From Xanthobacter flavus (GTDB lineage: Bacteria; Pseudomonadota; Alphaproteobacteria; Rhizobiales; Xanthobacteraceae): DNA of 64,000 nucleotides. Made by a program: the position numbers and the translations under genes. Below are positions 53,660 to 62,064 of the stretch, in pieces. Position 1 is the stretch's first letter, and the number at the start of each line of letters is the position of its first letter. A model generated the notes under the pieces. The model was not told where the DNA came from. It saw only the letters and a list, made by a program, of their open reading frames with translations, and ran no database searches. The DNA is taken from positions 1,054,001 to 1,118,000 of the forward strand of contig NZ_JAGGML010000001.1 in NCBI RefSeq assembly GCF_017875275.1, written 5' to 3'.

Positions 53660-53815
53660 CCGCAACCCAGGTGCTGATTGAAATGAGGGAGGAGAGCACG
53701 CCCCCGCTCTCCTCCCTCCTTTCCCGGTTGAGGAGTTCGGTCATTTCCAGGTGCCGCAACCCTGGCGCTGACCGGATGTAGAGGGAGGAGAGCAACGCCC
53801 CCGCTCTCCTCCCTC
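53660..53815. repeat. Duplicated hairpin cassette
   Basis: Two related units of about 60 bp: 53660-53718 and 53754-53815. Each starts CCGCAACCC(A/T)GG(T/C)GCTGA and ends in a perfect 13-bp hairpin GAGGGAGGAGAGC / GCTCTCCTCCCTC (arms 53685-53697 and 53706-53718; 53781-53793 and 53803-53815) with an ACGCCCCC-type loop. The whole 53380-54045 gap (666 bp) holds no gene, only the two operators and this cassette. Confidence 0.7.
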
Positions 53816-54045
53816 TGATCTCCCCCCTCCTGAAAGCCCGAACCGCCGGTCTCTTCCCGAGACGCCGCTGGCTCGCGACATTCCGCCACACCCTCTTGGC
53901 GGCTTGCTTCCACGCCCCATTTTTCCGCTCACTGGTCCGGGCCCCTCTGGCGCAGATTTTCTGCGTGATGTCGGATCAGGCGTGATTTGCGCGCTCCGTC
54001 CAGAGGCCCCATGGTTTCCTTCCCATTGCCGAGCCCCGTGTCAGC

Positions 54046-55014
54046 ATGACCGAGCAAGGCCCCAAGACCCGGCGGCGCGCGCTGTTCATGGTGAACCCGC
54101 ACGCCCGCGGCGGCGCGCTGCCGCTCGATGGCGTGCGCGCCCTGCTCGAGACCGGTTTTGATCTCCTGGAAGCCCCGCTGCCGCCAGCCGGCGAGATCTC
54201 CGACCTCCTGCGCGCCCGCGCGGACGCGGTGGACCTTGTCATCATCGGCGGCGGCGACGGAACGCTCAACGCCGCCGCCTCCGGTCTTTTCGACACCCAG
54301 CTTCCCCTCGGAGTGCTGCCGCTCGGCACGGCGAACGACTTCGCCCGCACGCTCTCCATTCCCACCGACCCGATGGGGGCCGCGCGGGTCATCCTGGCCC
54401 ATCCGCCGCGCTTCATCGATCTCGGCGACGTCAACGGCCACCCCTTCCTCAATGTCGCGAGCATCGGCTTCTCCGCCGATCTCGCCCGCGCGCTCACACG
54501 CGAGGCGAAGCGCTATTTCGGCGTGGTCGGGTACGGCATCGTCGCTGCGCGCCTGCTCATCCAGTCGCGGCTGTTCACCGCCTACATCGAGCATGACGGA
54601 ACGGCCGAGGCTGTGCGGACCCTTCAGGTGTCCGTGGGCAACGGCCGACACTACGGCGGTGGCATGACGGTGGAGGCCAACGCCACCGCCGACGACGGAC
54701 AGCTCGATTTCTACAGCCTGGAGGTGGACCACTGGTGGCGCCTCCTCGCCCTCCTGCCCTCTCTGCGCAACGGCACCCAGGGCCAGTGGGACGATGTGCG
54801 GGCCTTCCGCACGCGGAAGGTGGTGGTGCGCACCAGCCGTCCCCGCCCGGTCAATACCGACGGCGAGTTGGTCACCTACACGCCGGCGCATTTCAGCATC
54901 CGGCCCGCCGCCATCCGCGTCCACGCGCCGCCACAGTTCGCGCCCCAGCCCGAGCGTGAAGCCGGCGGCGCGGTCCAGAATTCATCGCAACCTCTCGCTG
55001 AAGGCACCTCCTAG
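54046..55014 (+). CDS. Lipid kinase, diacylglycerol kinase family (YegS/DgkB-like)
   Basis: Cytoplasmic lipid kinase of 322 aa. N-terminal motif FMVNPHARGG and nucleotide loop IIGGGDGTLNAAASGL (about 66-81), then LPLGTANDFARTL and FLNVASIGFSADLAR, GGGMTVEANATADDGQLD, all standard for DAGK catalytic-domain proteins. It would phosphorylate diacylglycerol or another lipid alcohol. The terC gene starts directly after its stop codon, so the two are co-translated. Confidence 0.9.
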   Translation: MTEQGPKTRRRALFMVNPHARGGALPLDGVRALLETGFDLLEAPLPPAGEISDLLRARADAVDLVIIGGGDGTLNAAASGLFDTQLPLGVLPLGTANDFARTLSIPTDPMGAARVILAHPPRFIDLGDVNGHPFLNVASIGFSADLARALTREAKRYFGVVGYGIVAARLLIQSRLFTAYIEHDGTAEAVRTLQVSVGNGRHYGGGMTVEANATADDGQLDFYSLEVDHWWRLLALLPSLRNGTQGQWDDVRAFRTRKVVVRTSRPRPVNTDGELVTYTPAHFSIRPAAIRVHAPPQFAPQPEREAGGAVQNSSQPLAEGTS

Positions 55015-55758
55015 ATGGACTACCTCCTCCAACTCGCGGCCGATCCCGCCGCGTGGGTCGCCCTGGTGACGCTGGTGGCCATGGAAGTCGTGCTCGGCAT
55101 CGACAACCTGATCTTCATCTCCATCCTCACCAACAAGCTGCCGGAGCAATACCGCAGCAGGGCGCGGCGCATCGGCATCGGCCTCGCGCTCATCATGCGC
55201 CTCGGCCTCCTCGGCACCATCGCCATCATCGTGCGGCTCACGGCGCCCATCTTCGAGGTGTTCGGCCACGCCTTCTCCTGGCGCGACCTCATCCTCATCG
55301 CCGGCGGCCTGTTCCTGGTGTGGAAGGCGACCACCGAGATCCACCACAACGTGGACCCGCGCACCCACGCGGAGGACGTGAAGGACAGCAAGGTGACCAT
55401 CGGCTTCACCGCCGCCATCGTGCAGATCCTGATTCTCGACCTCGTGTTCTCCATCGACAGCATCATCACCGCCGTGGGCATGACCGAGCATATCCCGATC
55501 ATGATCATCGCCGTGATCGCGGCGGTGACCTGCATGCTGCTGGCCGCCGACCCGCTGGCGCGCTTCATCGAGTCGAACCCCACCGTGGTGATGCTGGCGC
55601 TGGGCTTCCTCATCATGATCGGCATGACGCTGATCGCCGAAGGCTTCGGCGCCCACGTTCCCAAGGGCTACGTCTACGCCGCCATGGGCTTCTCGACCGC
55701 CATCGAGGCGCTCAACATGCTGGTCCGCCGCCGTCGCGCGACGGGGGAAGGGCACTGA
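55015..55758 (+). CDS. TerC family integral membrane protein
   Basis: Membrane protein of 247 aa with about seven helices. The conserved acidic motifs are [21 protein letters not shown] (residues 22-42 region) and [17 protein letters not shown]; these Asp-rich helices are thought to bind metal ions. TerC proteins are linked to tellurite resistance and to manganese export during protein secretion. Starts at the base after the lipid kinase stop codon. Confidence 0.93.
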   Translation: MDYLLQLAADPAAWVALVTLVAMEVVLGIDNLIFISILTNKLPEQYRSRARRIGIGLALIMRLGLLGTIAIIVRLTAPIFEVFGHAFSWRDLILIAGGLFLVWKATTEIHHNVDPRTHAEDVKDSKVTIGFTAAIVQILILDLVFSIDSIITAVGMTEHIPIMIIAVIAAVTCMLLAADPLARFIESNPTVVMLALGFLIMIGMTLIAEGFGAHVPKGYVYAAMGFSTAIEALNMLVRRRRATGEGH

Positions 55759-55918
55759 GGCGCAATTCCCGGCGCCATTCCGGGCGCCAGCCCGTCGCAG
55801 CGCCGCATTCCAACGCGCCGTGGGCCTCGCTATGCTCGCGGCGCGGGCGGGTCGGCCCGCGACTCAAGGGGACGCTGCCGGCATGGCGGCACCCCGCTGC
55901 CTGTGGCCGAGGTCGAGA

Positions 55919-56272
55919 ATGGCTCATGATTCCGCGTCCCGTTTCGCTGGCGCGCTGATTGCGGCGCTGGTGCTGATCGCGTTCGCCGCCCCGGCGCGCG
56001 CGCAGGCCTGCCTCGAGCAGATCGTTACCGTCCAGGCGGCGCTCAAGGAGCGGCTGCCGCATCCCAAGAAGCCGCCGGAGCAGGAGCAGTCCATCGCGGC
56101 CCAGACCGATCAGCAGGCGACGCCAAGCTCGCTGGCTGCGGCGGGCCTGACCCAGCCGGATTCAGGCGCCTTGGGCGCGCTCAATCAGGCCATCAACCTG
56201 CAGGCGGCGGGCGACGAGGCCGGCTGCCTCAAGGCCCTCGCCGAGGCGAAGCGCCTGGGCGGACTCAACTAA
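55919..56272 (+). CDS. Small secreted hypothetical protein
   Basis: A 117-aa protein; ATG at 55919 follows GAGGT. Signal peptide core FAGALIAALVLIAFAAPARA with cleavage after AQA near residue 29. The mature part has two cysteines (ACLEQIV, GCLKALAEA), a Pro/Lys/Gln-rich linker and helical ends. The last codons (EAKRLGGLN then stop) are duplicated directly after the stop. Family not recognised. Confidence 0.65.
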   Translation: MAHDSASRFAGALIAALVLIAFAAPARAQACLEQIVTVQAALKERLPHPKKPPEQEQSIAAQTDQQATPSSLAAAGLTQPDSGALGALNQAINLQAAGDEAGCLKALAEAKRLGGLN

Positions 56273-56305
56273 GTCGAGGCGAAGCGCCTCGGCGGACTGA
56301 ACTGA
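56242..56305 (+). repeat. Tandem duplication across a stop codon
   Basis: CGAGGCGAAGCGCCT(G/C)GGCGGACT(C/G)AACT(A/G)A occurs at 56242-56272 and again at 56275-56305, a 33-bp period equal to 11 codons. The first copy encodes the C-terminus and TAA stop; the second is in the same frame and ends in TGA. Only three bases differ. Confidence 0.85.
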
Positions 56306-56315
56306 GGCTGAGCGC

Positions 56316-57617
56316 TCAGAGCCGGTCGCGCAGGGCGTAGTAGCTGAGGCCCGCCATCATCAGCGGGGTGCGCAGCAGGGTGCCGCCGGGAAAAGGCGGC
56401 ACCGGAAGGCGGCCGAGCAGATCGAAGCGGGAAAGCTGGCCCTGCACCGCCTCGGCAAGGATCTTGCCGAACAGCGGCGCCAGCGCCACGCCCTGCCCGC
56501 TGTAGCCCGCCGAAACGAGGACGTTCGGCGACATCCGCCGCACGAAGGGTAGCCGCGACATGGTGATGGCCAGCACGCCACCCCAGGCATAGTCGATGCG
56601 CGCGTCGCCGAGTTGCGGGAAGATGCGCAGCATGAACGGCCGCACGAAGTCCGCCACATCCGGCCGCAGCCCGCGCCGATAGCTTTCGCCACCACCGAAC
56701 AGAAGCCGCCCGTCGGCGGAGAGGCGGAAATAGTTGATGACGAACCGGCTGTCCGCCACCGCCGCGTCATTGGCGATGATCTCGCGGGCCCGCTCGCCCA
56801 GGGGCTCCGTGGCCGCGATGTAGTTGCAGATGGGCATGACGTGGGCGTCGACCGCCCGGTCGAGGCCGTCCATGAGGCCGTTGCCGCACTCAAGCAGCAT
56901 GTCGGCCATGACGCTGCCGCCGGTATCGGTGGTCACGGTCACGCCGCCGGCATCCGCGACCTTGCTGGCGCGCGTGCCCTCGTGAATCTCAGCACCGGCC
57001 GCGACGGCGGCCGCGCCGAGGCCGAGGGCGAAATTGAGCGGATGCAGATGCCCGGCACCTTTGTCCAGGAGACCGCCGTAATAAGCGGAGGTGCCGACCA
57101 TGGCGCGGATCTCGTCGCGGGACAGCGGCACCAGGGCGTCATAGCCGTAGTCCGTTGCCAGCGTGCGGGCGTAATCGTAGCTGTCCGGAACGTACCGGGC
57201 CTTGTGATCGGCGAGGATCAGCCCGTCCCGCAGGTCGCACGGAATGTCGTATCGGGCGACGAGGCTGCGCACCAGCGCCTTGCCCTCTTCCGCGAGGTCC
57301 CACAGCTTGTGGGCGTCGTCTTTCCCCACGGCCTTTTCCAGGAAGTCCTGGCCGCGGCGCTGGCCGCTGTGAAGCTGCCCCCCGTTGCGCCCGGAGGCGC
57401 CCGAGCCCACCCGCGCGGATTCCAGCACCACCACCTTGAACCCGGCCTCGGCGAGATGAAGGGCGGCGGACAGCCCCGTATAGCCGGCGCCGATGATGCA
57501 CACATCCGCGCGCACCGTGCCCTTCAGCGGCGGGAAAGCGGGGAAGGCGGTGGCCGTCGCCGTGTACCAGGAGCGGGCATGGCCGGCCGGGTTGAGCGGC
57601 GCGGCGACACGGTGCAT
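56316..57617 (-). CDS. FAD-dependent oxidoreductase, gamma-glutamylputrescine oxidase (PuuB)-like
   Basis: DAO-family flavoenzyme of 433 aa. FAD motif VCIIGAGYTGLSAALHLAEAG (GxGxxG) starts near residue 40; then VVLESARVGSGASGRNGGQ, a pattern strongly linked to PuuB/OrdL. The tail has YSGQGVALAPLFGKILAEA. It would oxidise gamma-glutamyl-polyamine to the aldehyde, with H2O2 release. ATG at 57617 has AAGGAAAA upstream. It follows the PuuA-like gene by 38 bp on the same strand, supporting the assignment. Confidence 0.87.
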   Translation of the reverse strand: MHRVAAPLNPAGHARSWYTATATAFPAFPPLKGTVRADVCIIGAGYTGLSAALHLAEAGFKVVVLESARVGSGASGRNGGQLHSGQRRGQDFLEKAVGKDDAHKLWDLAEEGKALVRSLVARYDIPCDLRDGLILADHKARYVPDSYDYARTLATDYGYDALVPLSRDEIRAMVGTSAYYGGLLDKGAGHLHPLNFALGLGAAAVAAGAEIHEGTRASKVADAGGVTVTTDTGGSVMADMLLECGNGLMDGLDRAVDAHVMPICNYIAATEPLGERAREIIANDAAVADSRFVINYFRLSADGRLLFGGGESYRRGLRPDVADFVRPFMLRIFPQLGDARIDYAWGGVLAITMSRLPFVRRMSPNVLVSAGYSGQGVALAPLFGKILAEAVQGQLSRFDLLGRLPVPPFPGGTLLRTPLMMAGLSYYALRDRL

Positions 57618-57655
57618 GGCGTTTTCCTTCTTCTTCTCGTTGGGCACCGTCGGCC

Positions 57656-59059
57656 TCATACATTGAGCAGAAGGTACTCCCGCTCCCAGGGCGAGATCAC
57701 CCTCATGAAGGTTTCGAACTCGGCCTGCTTCACCGCCGCATAGGCGGAGACGAACCGGGCGCCGAGCACCTCGGCAAGCGGTTCGCTCTCCTGAAACGCC
57801 GCAACCGCCTCCAGGAGCCCGCGGGGCAGGTCGAAATCGAGATTTTTCGCGTCGCCGTCGATGGGATCGGTGGCACGCAGGTTCTCTGTCAGGCCGAGAT
57901 AGCCGCAGGCGAGGGAGGCGGCGATGGCGAGATAGGGGTTGGCGTCCGATGATGGCACCCGGTTCTCCAGCCGCCGCGCCTCGGGGGTGGAAGGCGGCAC
58001 GCGCAGACCGGCCGTCCGGTTGTCGTAGCCCCATTGCAGGTTGATGGGCGCCATGGAGTCGCGCGTCAGCCGGCGGTAGGAATTCACATAGGGCGCCATG
58101 ATGCACATGACGGCCGGCAGATATTTCTGGTGGCCGGCGATGAAGGAGAAGAACTCCGGCGTCGGGTCGCCGTCCTCGTCGGAGAACAGGTTGCCCCCGG
58201 TGGCGGTGTTGAGCACCGACTGGTGGATGTGCATGGCGCTGCCCGGCTCGTTGGCGATGGGCTTGGCCATGAAGGTCGCGTAGATCTTGTGGGCGAGCGC
58301 CGCCTCGCGGATCGTGCGCTTGAACAGGAACACCTGGTCCGCCAGCACGAGCGGATCTCCGTGGCGCAGGTTGATCTCCATCTGCGCCGCGCCGTCCTCG
58401 TGGATCAGCGTGTCGATCTCCAGCCCCTGGGCCTCGGAATAATCGTAGATGTCCTCGAACAGGGCATCGAACTCGTTCACCGCCTGGATCGAATAGGACT
58501 GGCGGCCGATCTCCGGCCGGCCGGAACGGCCCACCGGCGGCTTCAGGGGATAGTCGGGATCGGTGTTGGGCTCGACGAGATAGAACTCGATCTCCGGCGC
58601 CACCACCGGCTTCCAGCCCTTCTTCTCGTAGAGCGAGATGACGTGACGCAGCACCTGCCGGGGGGCAAGCTCCACCGGACGCCCGTCGCGGTGGTAGGCG
58701 TCATGGATCACCTGGGCGGTGGGGTCCTGCGCCCACGGCACCGAGCACAGGGTGGCAAGGTCCGGCTCCAGCACGAGGTCGCTGTCCGCGATCACCGAAT
58801 CGACCAGCCCGTCATAGTCGGGATATTCGCCGGAGATGGTCTGGAAGAAGACCGACAGCGGCAGGTTCATCACGGGCGAGGAGAAGAATTTGGACGCCGG
58901 CATGATCTTGCCGCGCGCCACGCCGGCGAGATCGGGAACGGTGCATTCGATCTCGGTGATGCCCCGGCTGGCCATCCAGGCCTTGGCTTCCGTCAGCGAT
59001 GACACACCCCGCGGGGCCGTTGCCTGAGCCTTCTGCGCACCCTTGCTGCGTTTCGCCAT
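57656..59059 (-). CDS. Glutamine synthetase family protein, gamma-glutamylputrescine synthetase (PuuA)-like
   Basis: GS-fold ligase of 467 aa. ATP/Glu sites: APEIEFYLVEPN, HEDGAAQMEINLRHGDP, ATFMAKPIANEPGSAMHIHQS, then NLQWGYDNRTAGLRVP and RLENRVPSSDANPYLA. The RVP/RLENR variation and N-terminal ARGKIMPASKF are typical for PuuA-like rather than nitrogen-assimilating GlnA. With the flavoenzyme downstream it forms the first two steps of gamma-glutamylated polyamine breakdown. No puuC/puuD or regulator is adjacent. Confidence 0.88.
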   Translation of the reverse strand: MAKRSKGAQKAQATAPRGVSSLTEAKAWMASRGITEIECTVPDLAGVARGKIMPASKFFSSPVMNLPLSVFFQTISGEYPDYDGLVDSVIADSDLVLEPDLATLCSVPWAQDPTAQVIHDAYHRDGRPVELAPRQVLRHVISLYEKKGWKPVVAPEIEFYLVEPNTDPDYPLKPPVGRSGRPEIGRQSYSIQAVNEFDALFEDIYDYSEAQGLEIDTLIHEDGAAQMEINLRHGDPLVLADQVFLFKRTIREAALAHKIYATFMAKPIANEPGSAMHIHQSVLNTATGGNLFSDEDGDPTPEFFSFIAGHQKYLPAVMCIMAPYVNSYRRLTRDSMAPINLQWGYDNRTAGLRVPPSTPEARRLENRVPSSDANPYLAIAASLACGYLGLTENLRATDPIDGDAKNLDFDLPRGLLEAVAAFQESEPLAEVLGARFVSAYAAVKQAEFETFMRVISPWEREYLLLNV

Positions 59060-59325
59060 GATGTCCTCGCGCGTGAACCGCTCACGCCCGAGCAGGGAAC
59101 ACCTGCGCCGCTGCCGGTGTCAACGCGACCCGGTGCCGGCAACGCTCACGTTCGGGGTAGATGCGACAGCGAGGGCGGTGTCCCGGCGCGGGATTGCGGC
59201 AGGCGCCTCCTTGGAACAGCCATCGAACGAATCGCGACCGAATCGCAGTGCCCGCCGCGTTCCCCCTTCTCCCCCTACGAGATGTTGGGGTGTGGGATGA
59301 GCGGTAGCGGATTCAGGCCGGCCGC
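59060..59325. other. Intergenic region upstream of puuA-like gene
   Basis: About 265 bp containing the puuA promoter region and the 3' side of the DUF3108 gene. A short inverted repeat GTGAACCGCTCAC lies at 59075-59087. No gene or clear promoter hexamers. Confidence 0.35.
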
Positions 59326-60201
59326 TCAGCGCGGGGCGTTCACAGGGACGGTGTTTGCCTTAACCTCAGTTTCCAGCGAGGTCGCCTCCAGCAAAGCCGT
59401 GCCGATCATGGTGGCGACGGACACGCGAAACGGCGCCATCAGGCGGGTGCCGGCAATCGGCACCAGCCACACGGAGATGTCCTTGTTCTCCGTCATGTAC
59501 TTGACCGTATAGCGCGAGGGCCGGTGGCCTGCGACGGGCTGGTAACGCACCGAGCACACCACCGCAGAGCCCGCATATCCCGCCACCTTCACCGCCTCGG
59601 TGCGCTGGTAGGTCAGGGCCAGGTCGTAGCGCTGGCGCCCGTCGAACACCGGGACCGAGCGGGCGCAGGCCGCGGCGGACAGCATGTCGCCGGTGCCGGG
59701 CACGTAGACGAAAGCGCCACTCATGGGATCGAGGATGTTCTGCAGCACCGACTGCTCGATGGGAACGCGGTCGGCGGCCGGCTTCAGCGGCGGCTCCACC
59801 TCCATCTCCTTCAACGCCCCGGAAGCCATGGCGAGGCGCGCTGTTTCCGCCTTGCCATCGGCCTCGGCATTGAGCGCGTAGACCTTCGGCACCAGCTTTC
59901 CGCCGGAGATGGTCCCACGCGAGGCCGCGACGCCCTTGCCGGAGGAGACCGCCCGCAGCACGCCGGTGACGCGGGCCGAGCCGGAAATCTCATAGGCCTG
60001 ATCGCCGGCCGCGACGGTGATGGAGCCCCGGCCCAGCTCGACGCCGCCGACGGTCAGCACATATTTGGCGTTCAGCTTCCCGTCCGCGCGGGCAGGCCCG
60101 GCGAGCGCCGTCCAGCCGGCAATCATCAGGATACCAGCCACGGCGGCAGCGGCACGGGGCCGGGAGCGAGGCAGAAGAGCAGTCATCGGGGTCGTCGTCA
60201 T
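59326..60201 (-). CDS. DUF3108 domain protein, secreted
   Basis: A 291-aa protein with an N-terminal signal (AAAVAGILMIAGWTALAGPARA, cleavage after RADG region near residue 36). The mature part is beta-rich and matches the DUF3108 pattern: YVLTVGGVELGRGSITV, YEISGSARVTGVLRAVSSG, then VLQNILDPMSGAFVYVPG with the conserved DP and two cysteines (AAACARSV, AVVCSVRY). DUF3108 resembles lipid- or outer-membrane-associated periplasmic proteins; function unknown. Start ATG at 60201 lacks a strong ribosome site; 60186 is an alternative. Confidence 0.78.
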   Translation of the reverse strand: MTTTPMTALLPRSRPRAAAAVAGILMIAGWTALAGPARADGKLNAKYVLTVGGVELGRGSITVAAGDQAYEISGSARVTGVLRAVSSGKGVAASRGTISGGKLVPKVYALNAEADGKAETARLAMASGALKEMEVEPPLKPAADRVPIEQSVLQNILDPMSGAFVYVPGTGDMLSAAACARSVPVFDGRQRYDLALTYQRTEAVKVAGYAGSAVVCSVRYQPVAGHRPSRYTVKYMTENKDISVWLVPIAGTRLMAPFRVSVATMIGTALLEATSLETEVKANTVPVNAPR

Positions 60202-60522
60202 TGCATAGTCCGGATGGAGATGTCCGGGGGGCCGGCGGACCCTTGTCCCAGAGGCATGCACAGGGAAGGCGGCTGAACTGTGACCCCTGCCCTGACCTGC
60301 AGGCGGCACCAGCGAGCCGTCCTGCCGGCCCGATCGCGGCAGACCCTGTCGGCAGAGGCCGGGGCGACGCCGCGCGAATCCGCATGGGTCATTGACTTTA
60401 CGGCGGTTTGTCACGATCTTTCCAGCCTACCCTGAGAGGCGGGTTGCGCAGACGACGGCGAGGACCGGCGCCGCGGCCCGTTTACCTCGGGGGATCGTGT
60501 TGATTGCCAAGGAGCTGAAGCC
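60202..60522. other. Divergent region between the DUF3108 gene and infC
   Basis: About 320 bp. TTGACT at 60392-60397 could be a -35 for infC, with GATCTT (60415-60420) a poor -10 at 17-bp spacing. AAGGAG at 60509-60514 is the infC ribosome site. No gene. Confidence 0.4.
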
Positions 60523-61059
60523 ATTCGCCGCCCTATGAGACCCGTCGCGCCGGAGAAGGATGGACCGCGCGTCAATGAGGAAATCCGCATCCGCGAAGTC
60601 CAACTGATCGACCAGGACGGTCAGAACCGCGGCGTGGTAGCAATCCGCGATGCGCTCACGCTGGCGCAGGAAGCCGGGCTCGATCTCGTCGAGATTTCCC
60701 CCAATTCCGCGCCCCCCGTCTGCAAGATCCTCGATTACGGCCGCTTCAAGTACCAGAACCAGAAGAAGGCCAGCGAGGCGCGCAAGAAGCAGAAGGTGGT
60801 CGAGGTCAAGGAGATCAAGCTCCGCCCGGGCATCGACGACCACGACTACGACGTGAAGATGCGGGCCATGCAGCGCTTCTTCGAGGAAGGCGACAAGGTG
60901 AAGGTGACCCTGCGCTTCCGTGGTCGCGAGATGGCGCATCAGGACATCGGCTACAAGCTGCTCCAGAAGCTCAAGGAAGATGTGTCGCCGGTGGCCAAGG
61001 TCGAGGCCGAGCCCATGCTCGAGGGCCGGCAGATGATCATGATTCTCGCCCCCCGCTGA
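60523..61059 (+). CDS. infC: Translation initiation factor IF-3 (probable AUU start)
   Basis: IF-3 of 178 aa, binding 30S subunits and checking start codons. N-domain: INEEIR-type start ([19 protein letters not shown]), then [16 protein letters not shown] variant [20 protein letters not shown]; linker with [21 protein letters not shown]-domain [30 protein letters not shown]. The strong ribosome site AAGGAG (60509-60514) lies 8 nt before ATT at 60523, which reads [16 protein letters not shown], matching the common MRRP start of relatives. The first ATG (60535) is 20 nt away. An AUU start is the known autoregulatory feature of infC in E. coli. Followed by a terminator. Confidence 0.93.
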   Translation: MRRPMRPVAPEKDGPRVNEEIRIREVQLIDQDGQNRGVVAIRDALTLAQEAGLDLVEISPNSAPPVCKILDYGRFKYQNQKKASEARKKQKVVEVKEIKLRPGIDDHDYDVKMRAMQRFFEEGDKVKVTLRFRGREMAHQDIGYKLLQKLKEDVSPVAKVEAEPMLEGRQMIMILAPR

Positions 61060-61086
61060 CCCGGGCCTTGAGGACGGAATAAAGAA

Positions 61087-61115
61087 AAAGCCCGGCGCAG
61101 CGCGCCGGGCTTTTC
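61087..61115 (+). terminator. Rho-independent terminator of infC
   Basis: AAAA GCCCGGCGC (61091-61099), AGC loop, GCGCCGGGC (61103-61111), TTTT. It cuts infC off from rpmI-rplT. Confidence 0.9.
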
Positions 61116-61183
61116 TCGTTTCTGACCTCTCAGACCCACCCCTCCCGATGAGGGGCGCGGCCGCGTGAACGGCCGCGCAAGCC

Positions 61184-61867
61184 TCACGGGCAGGGGTGCT
61201 GGAGCCCGTCGTAGCCGGTGTAGGTACCGGTGTTCGGGTTGTACGACCGGAAGCGCGACATGCAATACGCCACCGCATCGTTCGTATAGACCGGCTCGGC
61301 ATTGGCCGCCGCCACCGCGCCGAGCGCCAGTCCGCTGGCGACTCCGAGGGCGATCCACGCGCCGGTGTTGTTGTAATAGCCCCAGCCCCAGCCGGGACGA
61401 TACCAGCCCCAGCCCGGACGCCACGGTCCCGGCCCCCAAGCGCCCGGCGGCGGGCGCCAGCCTGGACGGCCCCAACCCGGTCCGCCGGGTCCCCAGCCGG
61501 GACGGCCAGGACCCCAACCGGGACGGCCCGCATAGACCGGACGGCCGACATAGCCGGGACGACCGACGAAACCGGGGCGACCCACATAGCCCGGACGACC
61601 GACGAAGCCGGGACGGCCGACATAACCGGGGCGCCCCACATAGCCGGGACGGACGCCCACCCGGGGGCCGCCCATGCGCACGGCCCCGACCCGCGGTCCG
61701 CCGCCGCCGCGCCAGGCGACGGTTTCAACCGCGCCGGCATTGGCAAGCGCGGGATTGGCAAGGCCAAGGCGCAGCGCTTGTGCATTCGCGACGGGAACCG
61801 AAAGCGAAAGCATGCCGCCGGCGACCGCAGCCGCTGCAAACAATGCCACCCTTCTTGTGCCGAACAT
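61184..61867 (-). CDS. BA14K family protein with hexapeptide repeats
   Basis: Secreted or membrane-tethered protein of 227 aa. Signal peptide (VALFAAAAVAGGMLSLSVPV, cleaved after ANA near residue 28). A repeat tract of RPG(Y/F)VG hexapeptides (about residues 72-115) is followed by Gly/Trp/Pro repeats (GRPGWGPG), then a hydrophobic segment (WIALGVASGLALGAVAAANA) and the conserved C-terminus AYCMSRFRSYNPNTGTYTGY ending HPCP. That last block is the BA14K signature, first known as a Brucella 14-kDa immunoreactive protein. GGGAG lies 8 nt before the ATG. It diverges from a paralogue at 62065. Confidence 0.83.
   Translation of the reverse strand: MFGTRRVALFAAAAVAGGMLSLSVPVANAQALRLGLANPALANAGAVETVAWRGGGGPRVGAVRMGGPRVGVRPGYVGRPGYVGRPGFVGRPGYVGRPGFVGRPGYVGRPVYAGRPGWGPGRPGWGPGGPGWGRPGWRPPPGAWGPGPWRPGWGWYRPGWGWGYYNNTGAWIALGVASGLALGAVAAANAEPVYTNDAVAYCMSRFRSYNPNTGTYTGYDGLQHPCP
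61527..61653 (-). repeat. 18-bp tandem repeats coding RPG(Y/F)VG
   Basis: About seven 18-bp units inside the BA14K gene. Y and F units alternate, giving a 36-bp higher-order period (for example GTCGGCCGTCCCGGCT on the coding strand). The terminal unit is degenerate (RPVYAG). Confidence 0.75.
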
Positions 61868-62064
61868 GATCTTCACTCCCTCAACACTTTCCATCTTCAG
61901 CGCTCTTTGTGTCGAATGTTTCGCGGACGTCGCGGAACTTGCGGCTGGAAAGCGGCGAAGTGGTGCATTCAATCGTTTGCGTGCCGCCGCCAATCACTCG
62001 TGCGTGACCAGAGGCATCCTTGCATCGCCCGGCGGCGTTGACCGGGAATAACAAGGAGTTCGGT

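Noticed and set aside
60392-60420. TTGACT-17-GATCTT as the infC promoter
   Set aside because: The -10 matches only half of the consensus; kept only as a possibility in the region note.
61527-61653. CRISPR-like array
   Set aside because: Units are contiguous 18-bp coding repeats without spacers, in frame within a protein gene.
60427-61839. 470-codon open frame antisense across infC and the BA14K gene
   Set aside because: Overlaps infC and its terminator; different reading frame of the BA14K repeat.
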